Positions 11,499 to 20,320 of a DNA stretch of 20,320 nt are shown one piece after another; position 1 is the stretch's first letter; each line of letters starts with the position of its first letter. The DNA comes from Poteriospumella lacustris (Eukaryota > Sar > Chrysophyceae > Chromulinales > Dinobryaceae). The notes under the pieces were generated by a model, which had not been told where the DNA came from, searched no databases, and saw only the letters and a program-made list of their open reading frames with translations. The translations under genes and the position numbers were made by a program. The stretch is from positions 1 through 20,320 of the forward strand of contig SMOI01000501.1 of assembly GCA_008000375.1 (NCBI GenBank). Direction: 5' to 3'.

Positions 11499-12771
11499 AT
11501 GGAATCTCACGGAGTGTTTGTGGGCGATTTGTCCTATTTTGTGACGGAGCAAGATTTAATCCAGCTGTTTTCCCCGTACGGGCCAATCGATTCGGTCATG
11601 ATTCGTCGAGGAAAGTCCGGTGATACTCTTCACTATGGATTTGTGAAGATGAATGAAGTGTGCGCGCAGAATGCCATCAATGCCCTTCTGGGCTTCAAAT
11701 TTATGGGTCGCAGACTTAGGTAATTTCCTCATCGCTATCACAGTAGTGCGCGACACTTGTACTAATTTCACACTCGATTTCTGGACAGATTGAACCTTTT
11801 GAGCCAAGCTAGCCATAGCCATTCTGAGAAGAACACATGGGCACAAATCCACGTGAGCTTTTTGGCGAAGAGCGTAAGTTTTCGTTGGTGTCGTCGCTGT
11901 CTGCACGCACTGCTAACATATTTTCGTTGTTCTACAGGTCCGACACCAGGTCAATGAAGAGTACATGGACAACATTTTCTCTCAAATTGGCAAAGTTGTT
12001 GATTGTATTGTGAAGCAATACCGTTTGGAGGTGAACCCACACAAGCAGTCCGGATAGGGCTTCGTGTATTTCCAGAATATCGACGATGCTTTGATTGCTA
12101 TCAAGACCTTCAAGAACAAGATCATCGACGGTATTCAACTTGACTGCAACTTTAGCAGTGAAGCGGATGCCATCAAGTATGCTGGACGTTTGGAGGAGCT
12201 TTATCGTTCGTCTCCCTCGTACGGACCTCAGGGTCATTTGCCCGAAGTGTTGAAGTTCAAGCCCCAAGGCCATCACGGCCTCGAGTTTTCCCCTGAGCTG
12301 GGTGCGTTCTCTGCGGGTGGCCTTCCTGGACCATTCATGCCGCAATCGACTCCATCTTACTTGATGCATCCTGGTTCGAACACTGCTCCGTTGATGCCTA
12401 TGTCCTTCTCTGCTAATCCTGGTCCGTCCCGATCCAATGGTCTTCCCTTGCCTTCGCACATTGTGATTCCTCCGGTCCAGCAACAGCAATTAATGATGCC
12501 TTCGTCGTATCCCCGTGATGGTTCCTCGCCGACCTCGTATCAAGTTCTCCCGCCTGCAAGTCATGCCTCGCCCATGTACTTTATGCAGCAGCAAAGTCAG
12601 CCATCGTACCATCATCACAACCCCAACATGGGTGTGCCAATGAAATACGGGTCCATGAACACATCTTCGTTGTCTTTGTCGTCAGTTTCCTCATCGCCCT
12701 CGGCTTTCTCTCAGTCTCATCAAGGCCAACAAGTGTATCATCACCCTCAAGCGGCCACCATCATTTACTAA
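11499..12771 (+). CDS. Two-RRM RNA-binding protein, in-frame TAG in RRM2
   Basis: Exons 11499-11719, 11789-11873 and 11938-12771. RRM1 (residues 6-76) has RNP2 VFVGDL and RNP1 LHYGFVKM. RRM2 (about 90-175) has RNP2-like QIHVSFLAK and RNP1-like GFVYF. A TAG at 12055-12057 (codon 142) interrupts RRM2 between SG and GFVYF, where RNP1 normally has Tyr or Phe; the frame and domain then continue for 237 codons to TAA. If read through, the protein is 379 residues. The tail from about residue 185 is disordered: rich in Pro, Ser, Met, His, Gln and Tyr, with a QQQQ run. Codon use favours TCG/TCC, GGT and CGT. ATG 11499 has A at -3 and G at +4. The architecture suggests an mRNA-binding regulator, but no ortholog can be named. 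It may be a pseudogene, a readthrough gene, or carry a sequence error. Confidence 0.82.
11720..11788 (+). other. RRM gene intron 1 (69 nt)
   Basis: Donor CTTAG|GTAATT, acceptor CTGGACAG|ATTGAAC, phase 2, just after GRRL at the end of RRM1. A branch-point-like TACTAAT lies about 29 nt before the acceptor. Confidence 0.9.
11874..11937 (+). other. RRM gene intron 2 (64 nt)
   Basis: Donor AAGAGC|GTAAGT, acceptor GTTCTACAG|GTCCGAC, phase 0, within RRM2 just after its RNP2 motif. A branch-point-like GCTAACAT lies about 24 nt before the acceptor. Confidence 0.9.
12055..12057 (+). other. In-frame TAG codon inside RRM2 RNP1
   Basis: The codons around it read TCC GGA TAG GGC TTC GTG. Upstream frame is fixed by the exon starting at 11938 and by RRM2 strands; downstream frame is fixed by the rest of RRM2. 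TAT or TAC would give SGYGFVYF, a standard RNP1. Confidence 0.92.
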
Positions 12772-13018
12772 ATGAACACGCTCGTTTTACCTCTCGTTAT
12801 TCCGACGTTTTTCCACCTCTACAACTCGTCACTTTGCCCTGTATTTGCCATTCTTGATCGAATGAAATCGTTCGACAGTTGTCTTGAACTCTTTGTCTTG
12901 TTGACTGTCATTTGGCGTTGTCTTTCGTCGACTTCGCATCCTCTCCGTTGGCTGTTCGCTGTTGTTGCGACTTTTCAACATTGTCTCTGTGCTAAGCGGC
13001 GTGCTCTCTTGTATTTAT

Positions 13019-13026
13019 TGTATATA
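13019..13026 (+). promoter_or_regulatory. Pumilio/PUF-type UGUAUAUA element
   Basis: TGTATATA matches the PUF consensus UGUANAUA. It lies 248 nt after the RRM stop codon, next to the AU-rich TGTATTTATTG. An octamer can occur by chance; whether this is transcribed as 3' UTR is inferred. Confidence 0.35.
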
Positions 13027-13420
13027 TGTGTTGATCATGGCGTTCGAGTGAAACCGTCGCCTTCACAAGAGTCTGAACCGCCTATCTCTCACCTAGTTGT
13101 CTCTGTCGTCTGCGACTGGTTCAGATTTGAGTCATTTCTTGCCCCCAGGCATTGGGTGTCTCTCAAATCTCTCCTTTCTCTACATCTATCGCTACCGCTC
13201 ATCAGAGAAAAGCCATCATTTGCTGCTTCATGGGGTCTCATTTCGACCCGCCCTTGGCCCCTGCGGGAACAAGTTTATTTTCTTTGTATGTATCACGTTG
13301 CGTCTGATCGGAAACCCTGCCAAGAATAACCTCTCCGAGAGAATACGAAGAACACCAAGTTTTTAGCCCTGTTTTGTTTGATTTTTACGACCACTCGCTC
13401 ATATCCATATACCTACCACA

Positions 13421-13441
13421 AAGAAGAAGAAGAAGAAGAAG
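13421..13441 (+). repeat. AAG microsatellite, seven units
   Basis: Seven perfect AAG units followed by an A run, in non-coding sequence. It is purine-rich within an otherwise pyrimidine-rich strand. Confidence 0.95.
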
Positions 13442-14768
13442 AAAAATAGTCGAAGTCATCGTTATCTCGCAGCGGTTACTCATTGCTCTTTCATTGTCTC
13501 GTCGCGATCGATGCTTTGTGATATGCTATGCTGAAGAAAGATGGCCATGGTGATGCGTCGTCCATTATGGTTTGTATTTTGGATTTCTTTGTCCCCCTCC
13601 CCCCCTCTCCCACGCCGCTTTCCTCCACCTGCGTCAAGTGTTTTGGTTCAGCTTTCGTATGTTCATTTTTGGATCGTGGGTTCTTCCTTATGAGATCGTT
13701 CTTCTTGTTGCCTTCCGTCTGGGTGATAGGAAGACGACGTCGTCGGGAATGCGATGTGATACACAGGTTTTTTCAGCCATTTGTACACATGACATTATGA
13801 TCCCTTTCCCCACACTTTCGATTGTCTCACATGGTGTCGAATTCATGCGCATTCTCGTCGACGCATTTCCCAATCGTTGATAAGAAACAAATATTGGTAC
13901 TGTTCTTTTTTCCACAGGTTGATCCGTTGGATACATCGATTTGATGCAGTAAGGTCGCCGCCGCATTCATTCTGACATTGTTTCCCAGTTTGGAAGTTTA
14001 TTTTAACGTGAATCCCTCCATGAACAAAACATTCGCTAATCTCGGATTAGTTTCCTCTCAAAAACAATGGAACTCGTTCTCACCTCGTTTTTCTTTCTTC
14101 CCTCTTCCCTCTTCTTTTGCTGCGGCAACACCCGCCTTTCCTTCTATTGCTTTCTCGTTGGGGTGATTCATCATTCCCACAGCTTCAACGATTTTTTTCT
14201 GCATTCATGCTTGTTTTTGTGAGGTGTGTGTGTGAAAACGATTCATGAGAGTTGCACATCGGCCATATATACATATATAATCGAACAGTTTCTGTTGTCA
14301 AACCGTGGTGGAGTACGGCATGTCGCTGCAGTTTTTTTGCCCCTCCATTGTTCAAGGGCGAGCTCCTCTGTGTGTTTCCTTTGAGTTGGATTCCCAACCA
14401 TCTCTCATACTTTACCTTTCTCGCCCTCACAAGCGCAGAACCATATGCCATATAGTCTCCGAGTCGTCTTCTCCTCAGCTACGATATATGTAAAGGCCCA
14501 ACCAGGCTTCCATTAATATCGCCAAATCGAGTCACCTCTGAAGTTTCGTTGCCTATCACTTGCTGCTGCAAGAAGTTCTCTTATAGGGGTAGGGACGACG
14601 TCAGATGGAAGGAAGTTGATGCATAGGATTGAGGGGTGAGGACGGGAACAGGTGCTTGGCGCCAAACGGACATTAGAGGCTCATCGATCTATCTACGCTT
14701 CGGACAAGACAAAGGCAGTAGAATCGTCGATCGCCATGAAGCCAGTAGTGTTACAGCTTTCCAACTCA

Positions 14769-14786
14769 ATGTAACTTGAGTTACAT
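14769..14786. repeat. Near-perfect 18-bp palindrome
   Basis: ATGTAACT-TG-AGTTACAT: 8-bp arms around a 2-bp centre, about 480 bp before the cyclase start. It overlaps a second inverted repeat, AACTCAA (14763-14769) with TTGAGTT (14776-14782), so two alternative foldings share the sequence. It could be a dimeric transcription-factor site. Confidence 0.5.
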
Positions 14787-15264
14787 ACCTTACTAAGTGT
14801 ATCTTGTTGACGAATTACCATTTGTTTTCACTTGATCATCATAGGTTGTGTCGAAGAAAGGTCAAGTCATCGGCTGGCCGCAAGAGTAATCGCTATCTAA
14901 GGGGTAGTATGTAATGGAGAGCAAGCAGCTGGATTAGGGACCGACTGACACACAACTGTGAAATTGTTGGGCGTTTCATTTTCTTTTCAAGCGTCCGCTC
15001 TCTTCCTCGTTCGTTCTGGTTCTGTTCGTTCCGATGTCGTTGACGCAACGAATGGCAAGTAAGTTGAGGGTAGAGGGGTCATATGAACTGTCTGCCTGCA
15101 ATAAAAATTGCATTTTTTTAGTTTAAAGGAGCACCATCTGTCAGGAGCTTTATTGTTGTAAGTTCTTCAGAGACGAAAAATTGATCAACACGGTTCATTC
15201 AGTGCAGCAAGTAGACTCAACTGTTCTGGCAAGGTCGATTACCTGTCATTGATTTACGGCAACA

Positions 15265-18200
15265 ATGGACGGGTATTGGAAACATGTTCCTTTCTTGTTG
15301 TCTAAGCAATTAGCGAATTCTACACATGACCATGACACAATACATCCGTCGATTGGTCGGTTTTACGGTGTCCTACTTTTCGTTGACATATCCGGGTTCA
15401 CTGCGCTTTCTCAGAAATTGGATGTGGATCACCTTCGCCAGTTTATCAACGCTTATTTCAAAAAGCTAATTGACATCGTTCGTAAATACGGTGGGGACAT
15501 TGTCAAATTCGCAGGCGATGCCATGTTCATCATCTGGCCTGTCCAATACGACAGAGCTTGTTCAGGTATTTTACCTCTCTTCGCCTCCATTATTCAACAA
15601 ATCCGTCTTTTATTTCTATTTCCTGCCATGGTCTAGGTGCAGCTTTTGATGGTGATCACGCTGCCGATTGTGCTCGGAGAGCAGTACAATGCAGTATCGA
15701 AATCAACAACAATTGCAGTAACTTCGCAGTTCCTCTATCGACAAGGCCGAACCAGAGTTTGATCGTTCACAAATTGCTTAAAGAATCTACTGGTGACAAT
15801 GCTTCGAGAAATGGATCGCCGATCACGGAACGACACAGTTTGCATGACCCAAGCGCTCAGAAACCCACGAAGGATGAAATCACTTTCCTGAATGTTCATT
15901 CCGGCATCAGTTTGGGCTGCATGGCTGGATTGGATGTGGGAGAAGATGGACGATGGGAATATTTACTCATTGGAGATCCGCTGCATGAAGTTGCCACTGC
16001 GGAATCTGAGGCCGAAAAGGGCGAAGTGGTCATCAGCCCGTTGGTGCACCAATTGTTGCACGGTCGTGCCACCGTCGAGCCCGGAGAAGCGGATGAGAAA
16101 TGTCTGTCCTGTGGTTGTCGCATGACCAAATCGGGGTACTTTACGGTGTCCAATACGCTGAACGTTGCGTTGAACAATAGAAGTGCCGTTGTCGTCTCGC
16201 AGTCGACCGTGTTTGATGGGGCCACGTTCGCGTCGCTGGGTGAGAGTGAGCGAGTGCATGTGGTGGCACACGTGCACCCCGTCGTACGCCTTTCATTGCA
16301 ATCACTGCCAGATCCTTCAGCAGTAGAAATGGACGGAGACGACAAGGACAGCGCCAATAATGATGTGGCGCTGCAAACCCTGCAGCGGCAAAGTAAATCA
16401 AGTCTGCGGGAACGACTGCAAGCCAGCATCGCCACGGCGCAAGATGACACGTTTCTCTTGGCAGAAAAGCGCGAAGTCATTGTGATCTTCATCAATTTGG
16501 GCCTTTCCAACAAACCCCTCAAGGTATTCCCACAATCAACTGCACACGTTCGGAGCAGGGATTCCCTCCGTTCGGAGCCGCAGACCGTTCGTACGGATGT
16601 CACCACCTCCTCGTATTTCCTCCCGACGAATGAACCAGAAAGGCAAGAAGACCACGCGATTTTGAACCAATACCAACAATGTTTCTCCATACTGGTGCAA
16701 GAGTTCCACAACAATCAAGGCCACGTCCGTCAGTTCATTGTGGATGACAAAGGAGCGGTCGTGATCGGTACGTTTGGGTTACGAGGCTCCATGAACAGTG
16801 ACAATGCGGCGGTTGCCATTGATACGGCGCGCCGCATTGTGGAGCGCTTGGATGAGCTTTCCGTCACTGCGTCGATTGGTATCACCTCTGGAAAGGCGTA
16901 TTGTGGCCTCGTGGGCAGTCCAGAGCGTCATGAGTACGCGGTCATGGGCCCCTCCGTCAACTTGAGTGCTCGGTTGATGGGGAAGGCAGGTCCGGGGAAT
17001 ATCCTCTGCGACTCGGAGATTCGGCTTCGAGATCGGAGCCATAAGTTTCAATCGTTGGGAGAGGTACAGGCCAAAGGGTACACCCATTCGGTGCCCATTT
17101 TCCAACCCGTTTTCCGATCAGGATCGGTGGTCAGTTTGGCTTATCCATCGCAGAAGGATTCGCCTTCTTCTTCTTCTTCGTCCAATATTCGCGCGTCCAT
17201 GCGTAAGTCCTTACTGGATTCGGATGTGTTGACCGCGCTGAAGTCCGTACGTGAGTCCTTTCATGCCGGCCCATCGTCGTCGTCGTTGTCGTCAAGTCAC
17301 CAGCCCGTCGCCACCGTCACGGTGGTCACTACGTCGCATTTACCGTTTCATCGCGAACAAGAACTTCTCGGACGCGACGACGTGTTGATCGCGTTGGCGG
17401 ATTTTCTGCTGCCATTGACGCGACGACCCGACAACCTACGACGCGTGTTGTTGAACATTTCGTTGTCGGCTGCGGATGAAAACCTGCCCCACCACGACGA
17501 TGCTCATCCCTTGATCCATCATCATCACGGCGATGTCGATGACGATGAAGCTGCGGACGACGGCGGGGAAGCCTTCCATCATCACCAGCCGTTTCAAAAG
17601 AGTGCGACGACGTTCCAGACCGACCACCCCACCGTCTACATCTCCATCGAAGGCGTCGCGGGCATCGGCAAATCCTTTCTGATCAAATCCTTGTTGAAAC
17701 GGGTGTCGAAAGCCCGCAGTTTTCCCACCTGGAACGTGCTCGTCCTCCACACCGCCGAAACGCACCGCAAGAACATTGCGGAGCCGTTGCTGCCGTGGAT
17801 CAGCGTGCTACAGCAGGCGTGTTTGTACCTCGGACGACATTTGCGGTTGTCGCATGCCCATCGCCGACAGACGCGACGCATGCCCACCCACCAGCAGCAG
17901 CAAAGCACCTACCACGCCTTGGCGTTGCAAGGATTGAAGCACTTGTTGTCGACGCTGCCCGCCGACCAACAAGCGTTCGCCCCCGTCTTGAGTGGGGTCT
18001 TTCCGGGTTTCCACGAAGCCGATTCCACCGTGACCAGTAAACTGCACGGGACCAGTCGCTTGAAGAAAACGGGCGACTTGCTGCTTCTCCTCCTGACGGC
18101 CCTGCAGCACTTCTTGAATCAAGTGGTGGTGATTGAGTTGGGCAACGTCGTCTGGCTGGATTCAGCGTCGCTGTTGTTGCTCCAGCGAATGCACGCAGAA

Positions 18201-20320
18201 ACCAAAGGGTTCATTCTCATTGCGGAGTGCGAACGCGCCCGCTTGTCTCGTGTCTCGCAGATGATGATGATGGACGGTAGCAGTAGTAAAGGGTCCAACC
18301 GGCACCACCCATCGTCCACCAAAATGGACGACTGTTACGACCCGCCGGTCTCGGTCGTCACTTGGAAGTACGAGCTGCGTCCGTTGGATGAGATTTCGAT
18401 GGCACAATTGGTCACTGCTTGGTTGCACGAGTATGGATTGACCGAACGCGATACGGACGACGAGCTGTTGCCGACGATTTTCAAAGCGACCGGCGGCAAT
18501 CCGGTGTATGCGGCCGAGCTGCTACAGGTGTGTGTGGACTACATCGTCAAACATGACTTGCAGTCGCCCAAAGAGATTGTTCCACGTTTGATTGAGCTGC
18601 TCCATTCGTCGCGCATGTTGAAGATCGAAGAAGTCATTTGTTATCGCTTTGACCAGCTCTCGGGGGATGCGCAACGGTTGTTGAAAGCGGCCTCGGTCGC
18701 GTGCGCAAATGGTAGCAGTGTGACGACGGACATGCTGGCGTCCCTGTTGCGTGACGACTACGTGTCCATGCCCGCCGCCGCCGTCTATCGGGAGCTGGAC
18801 AGTGATTCGGTCGACGTCCGCGAGGCACTGCTCGACAAAGTGGACACCCTGCTGAGTATCGAGCTGGGTGATGGCCAGTTTCTCACGCGGGCGTTGACGA
18901 TCGCGGACGGTCTTTCGTCGCGGAGTGCCCGACCGCCGATGCCTGCCCCCGGCGCAGCCAATCGCTTGTTCCACGATGACGCCAGTAGCGATGGAGACTC
19001 CAGTCTCAGCGATCCTGTCTCCGACGTGTGGGTCTTTGCCGCGGAAATGGACCAACGCGTCATCTACGATTTGATGCTGGAAGAACAACAGTCGATGTTT
19101 CATGCGAAGGTCGCGATGCAATTGGCGAAGCAACGGTACATTTACCCCGCCAAGCCGCCCGTGACAGTAACGACAATGCCTGCGCTGGTGGCGGAGGAAC
19201 CTGACGAACACAGTGCCCCATCATCATCGTCATCGATGAATGCGACGGAAACGAAGAACCAGCAGCAGCAGCAGCGGACACGTCCCGTGTTACGCAACGA
19301 TATATCGGCGATTCAATGGTACGAGGAAGGGTTCCATTGGCAACACGCACGTCAGTGGGGCCGGGGCATGACCTGTTTCTATCAGTCGGGCATGGTGCTG
19401 GATTCCTTGGGCGCGTTGCAAGAAAGCCGGATGCATTTGCTCATGGCCTACCAGGTGTTGCAGCAAATGCGCCATGCGTTGCGTGGGGCCGGGGCCATGG
19501 GGGGCGAAAGCGAAAGCTTCGACGAAGATCATGCGTCGTCGGTCTCGTTGCATGTGGGCGAGACCCTGGAGCAGGTACAACTGCAGGCGTTTTCTCGTTC
19601 GATGAGATTCGCTGGCATCGCTGGAGACGGCGGCGGCCTGACGCTGCCCGAATCTGCTTCGCATTCTCCCGCCCTCGTTGCTGCTCGGAAAACGTTGGCC
19701 CTTCCACAACAAAAAGGCGGCAAGATAGCGGCGGCGTCGTTGACTCCCGCGCAACTGAAGAAACTGCAGGTCTATCGCTTGTTCAGCGGCGATCGTCAGC
19801 TGTTGGCCACCGGCGTCCACGTGCTTCTTCGGCTGGCGCAAAGTTGTTTGACGTTGGACAATGACAGCAGCGTCACGGCGAAGTTGTACGAAGAGGCGCT
19901 GGAAATGCTGACGACGATTCAATCGAAAGGTCTGTTGCACGGTCACGCGTGCAGCAGCCGCAGCAGCAGCAGAGACGATGGCGAAACCACACCCCGGTCG
20001 TATGCTGCTGCGGCTGCGGCTGCGGCCGAGGAGATGGTCGTTTTCATCGGGGAGGACGTGTTCCGCCATTCGCGCGACGAATTGGATTTTTCCTCGCTGA
20101 CCACGACGGCAACGGCGACGGCGACGGGGGAGGATTCTCCTCCGCTGTGGCGCATAACGCGCCGGCAATTGACGTCCTTTGGTTTGAAAGACCCGGCCAT
20201 TTGTTTTCCGGTGCTGTCAGGGTTGATGGTGCTGTACCACACAAAGAAACTGGCGGACGACGAAGGCATGAGCAAGGAGATGCACGCCTGTGAGATTTTC
20301 CTGTCGATTGCCCGGAGTCG
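15265..20320 (+). CDS. ADCY10: Adenylate cyclase type 10-like (soluble adenylyl cyclase), 3' end beyond window
   Basis: Class III cyclase making cAMP from ATP; animal soluble adenylyl cyclase is activated by bicarbonate and calcium. Exons 15265-15565 and 15637 to the window edge (at least 1661 residues; human about 1610). C1 has metal-binding D41 in FVDISGFTAL and D85 in VKFAGDAMF, plus K81 at the bicarbonate-contact lysine position, and later YLLIGD. C2 starts near residue 380 (EVIVIFINLGL) and ends with HEYAVMGPSVNLSARL, keeping N542 and R546. A P-loop module follows: Walker A GVAGIGKS at 773-780 and a degenerate Walker B, VVVIELGNVVWLD. The rest is helical with low-complexity inserts. No signal peptide or transmembrane helix is seen in the part read. 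A TGA lies in frame at 15250-15252, and the start ACAATGG has a good context. Gene symbol is by family; a two-cyclase paralog is possible. Confidence 0.92.
15566..15636 (+). other. Cyclase intron (71 nt) within the C1 domain
   Basis: Donor TGTTCAG|GTATTT, acceptor GGTCTAG|GTGCAGC, phase 1, after residue 100 and shortly after the second metal-binding Asp. Joining gives ...RACSGAAFDGDHAADCARRA, matching the expected helix of C1. Unspliced, the acceptor TAG ends the reading frame after 123 codons. Confidence 0.9.
17166..20128 (+). repeat. Scattered triplet runs in the cyclase coding sequence
   Basis: Individual tracts, not a continuous repeat: Ser codons (17166-17183 and about 17274-17290), His codons (17516-17527), CAG-type Gln (19260-19276), Ser/Arg from CAG in another register (19951-19971), Ala (about 20002-20027) and Ala-Thr (about 20104-20126). 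All keep the frame open and fall outside the catalytic and P-loop motifs. Same slippage style as ATR but milder. Confidence 0.8.

Larger units (their letters stand above)
12772..15264. other. 2.5-kb stretch without a convincing gene
   Basis: The first 1.7 kb is pyrimidine-rich on the plus strand and may be a long 3' UTR of the RRM gene. It holds a UGUAUAUA element (13019-13026), an AAG tract (13421-13441) and an AT-rich tract (about 14263-14281). Open frames here are composition-driven (Phe, Leu, Ser, Cys), with no recognisable domain. The last 0.7 kb is more mixed and should include the cyclase promoter. It holds the palindrome at 14769-14786 and an AATAAA at 15099-15104, the only plus-strand poly(A)-signal-like hexamer I noticed here. 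I saw no tRNA-like sequence. Confidence 0.55.

Noticed and set aside
12031-12057. 27-nt intron removing the TAG in RRM2
   Set aside because: Boundaries fit GT-AG and frame, but it would replace the Gly and aromatic positions of RNP1 with Leu and Glu and would be less than half the length of any other intron here.
13528-14166. Small open frames of 60-100 codons downstream of the RRM gene
   Set aside because: Phe/Leu/Ser-rich translations explained by the pyrimidine-rich strand; no domain and no consistent splice structure.
15896-16714. 272-codon minus-strand frame opposite the cyclase
   Set aside because: Antisense to the C1-C2 region, whose conserved motifs are on the plus strand.
19290-20168. 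292-codon minus-strand frame opposite the cyclase
   Set aside because: Arg/Gln-rich antisense shadow; the plus strand carries the continuous cyclase frame.

Overview
This window is eukaryotic nuclear DNA. Three protein genes can be read, all with conserved eukaryotic domains. They are interrupted by seven short GT-AG introns of 64-108 nt, whose positions were inferred from reading frame and domain continuity. All three start codons sit in a Kozak-like context (A at -3, G at +4). The lineage cannot be fixed from sequence alone. A gene-dense protist, alga or early-branching fungus-like eukaryote would fit, but this is a guess.

Layout. Positions 1-276 are the 3' flank of the first gene. Positions 277-10859 (minus strand) hold a five-exon gene for an ATR/Mec1-type PI3K-like checkpoint kinase of about 3397 residues. 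It has HEAT repeats, UME, FAT, kinase and FATC regions and is heavily interrupted by low-complexity runs. Positions 10860-11498 are a divergent intergenic region. Positions 11499-12771 (plus strand) hold a three-exon gene for a two-RRM RNA-binding protein with a disordered tail; its second RRM carries an in-frame TAG exactly where RNP1 expects an aromatic residue. Positions 12772-15264 are about 2.5 kb with no convincing gene: a pyrimidine-rich stretch (possibly a long 3' UTR), then the upstream region of the next gene. From 15265 to the window end (plus strand) lies an adenylate cyclase type 10-like (soluble adenylyl cyclase) gene, with two cyclase domains, a P-loop NTPase module and a helical C-terminal region. 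It runs off the right edge still in frame; at least 1661 residues are visible.

The genes are not an operon and no joint pathway is evident: DNA-damage signalling, RNA binding and cAMP synthesis sit side by side. The ATR and RRM genes are divergent and could share a promoter region; the RRM and cyclase genes are in tandem.

The observation most worth checking is the TAG at 12055-12057. Next are the 20-nt terminal ATR exon that carries the end of FATC behind a stop-free 90-nt intron, the low-complexity load of ATR, and changes at the expected bicarbonate-contact arginine and the Walker B motif of the cyclase. I found no mobile element, CRISPR array, tRNA or rRNA.
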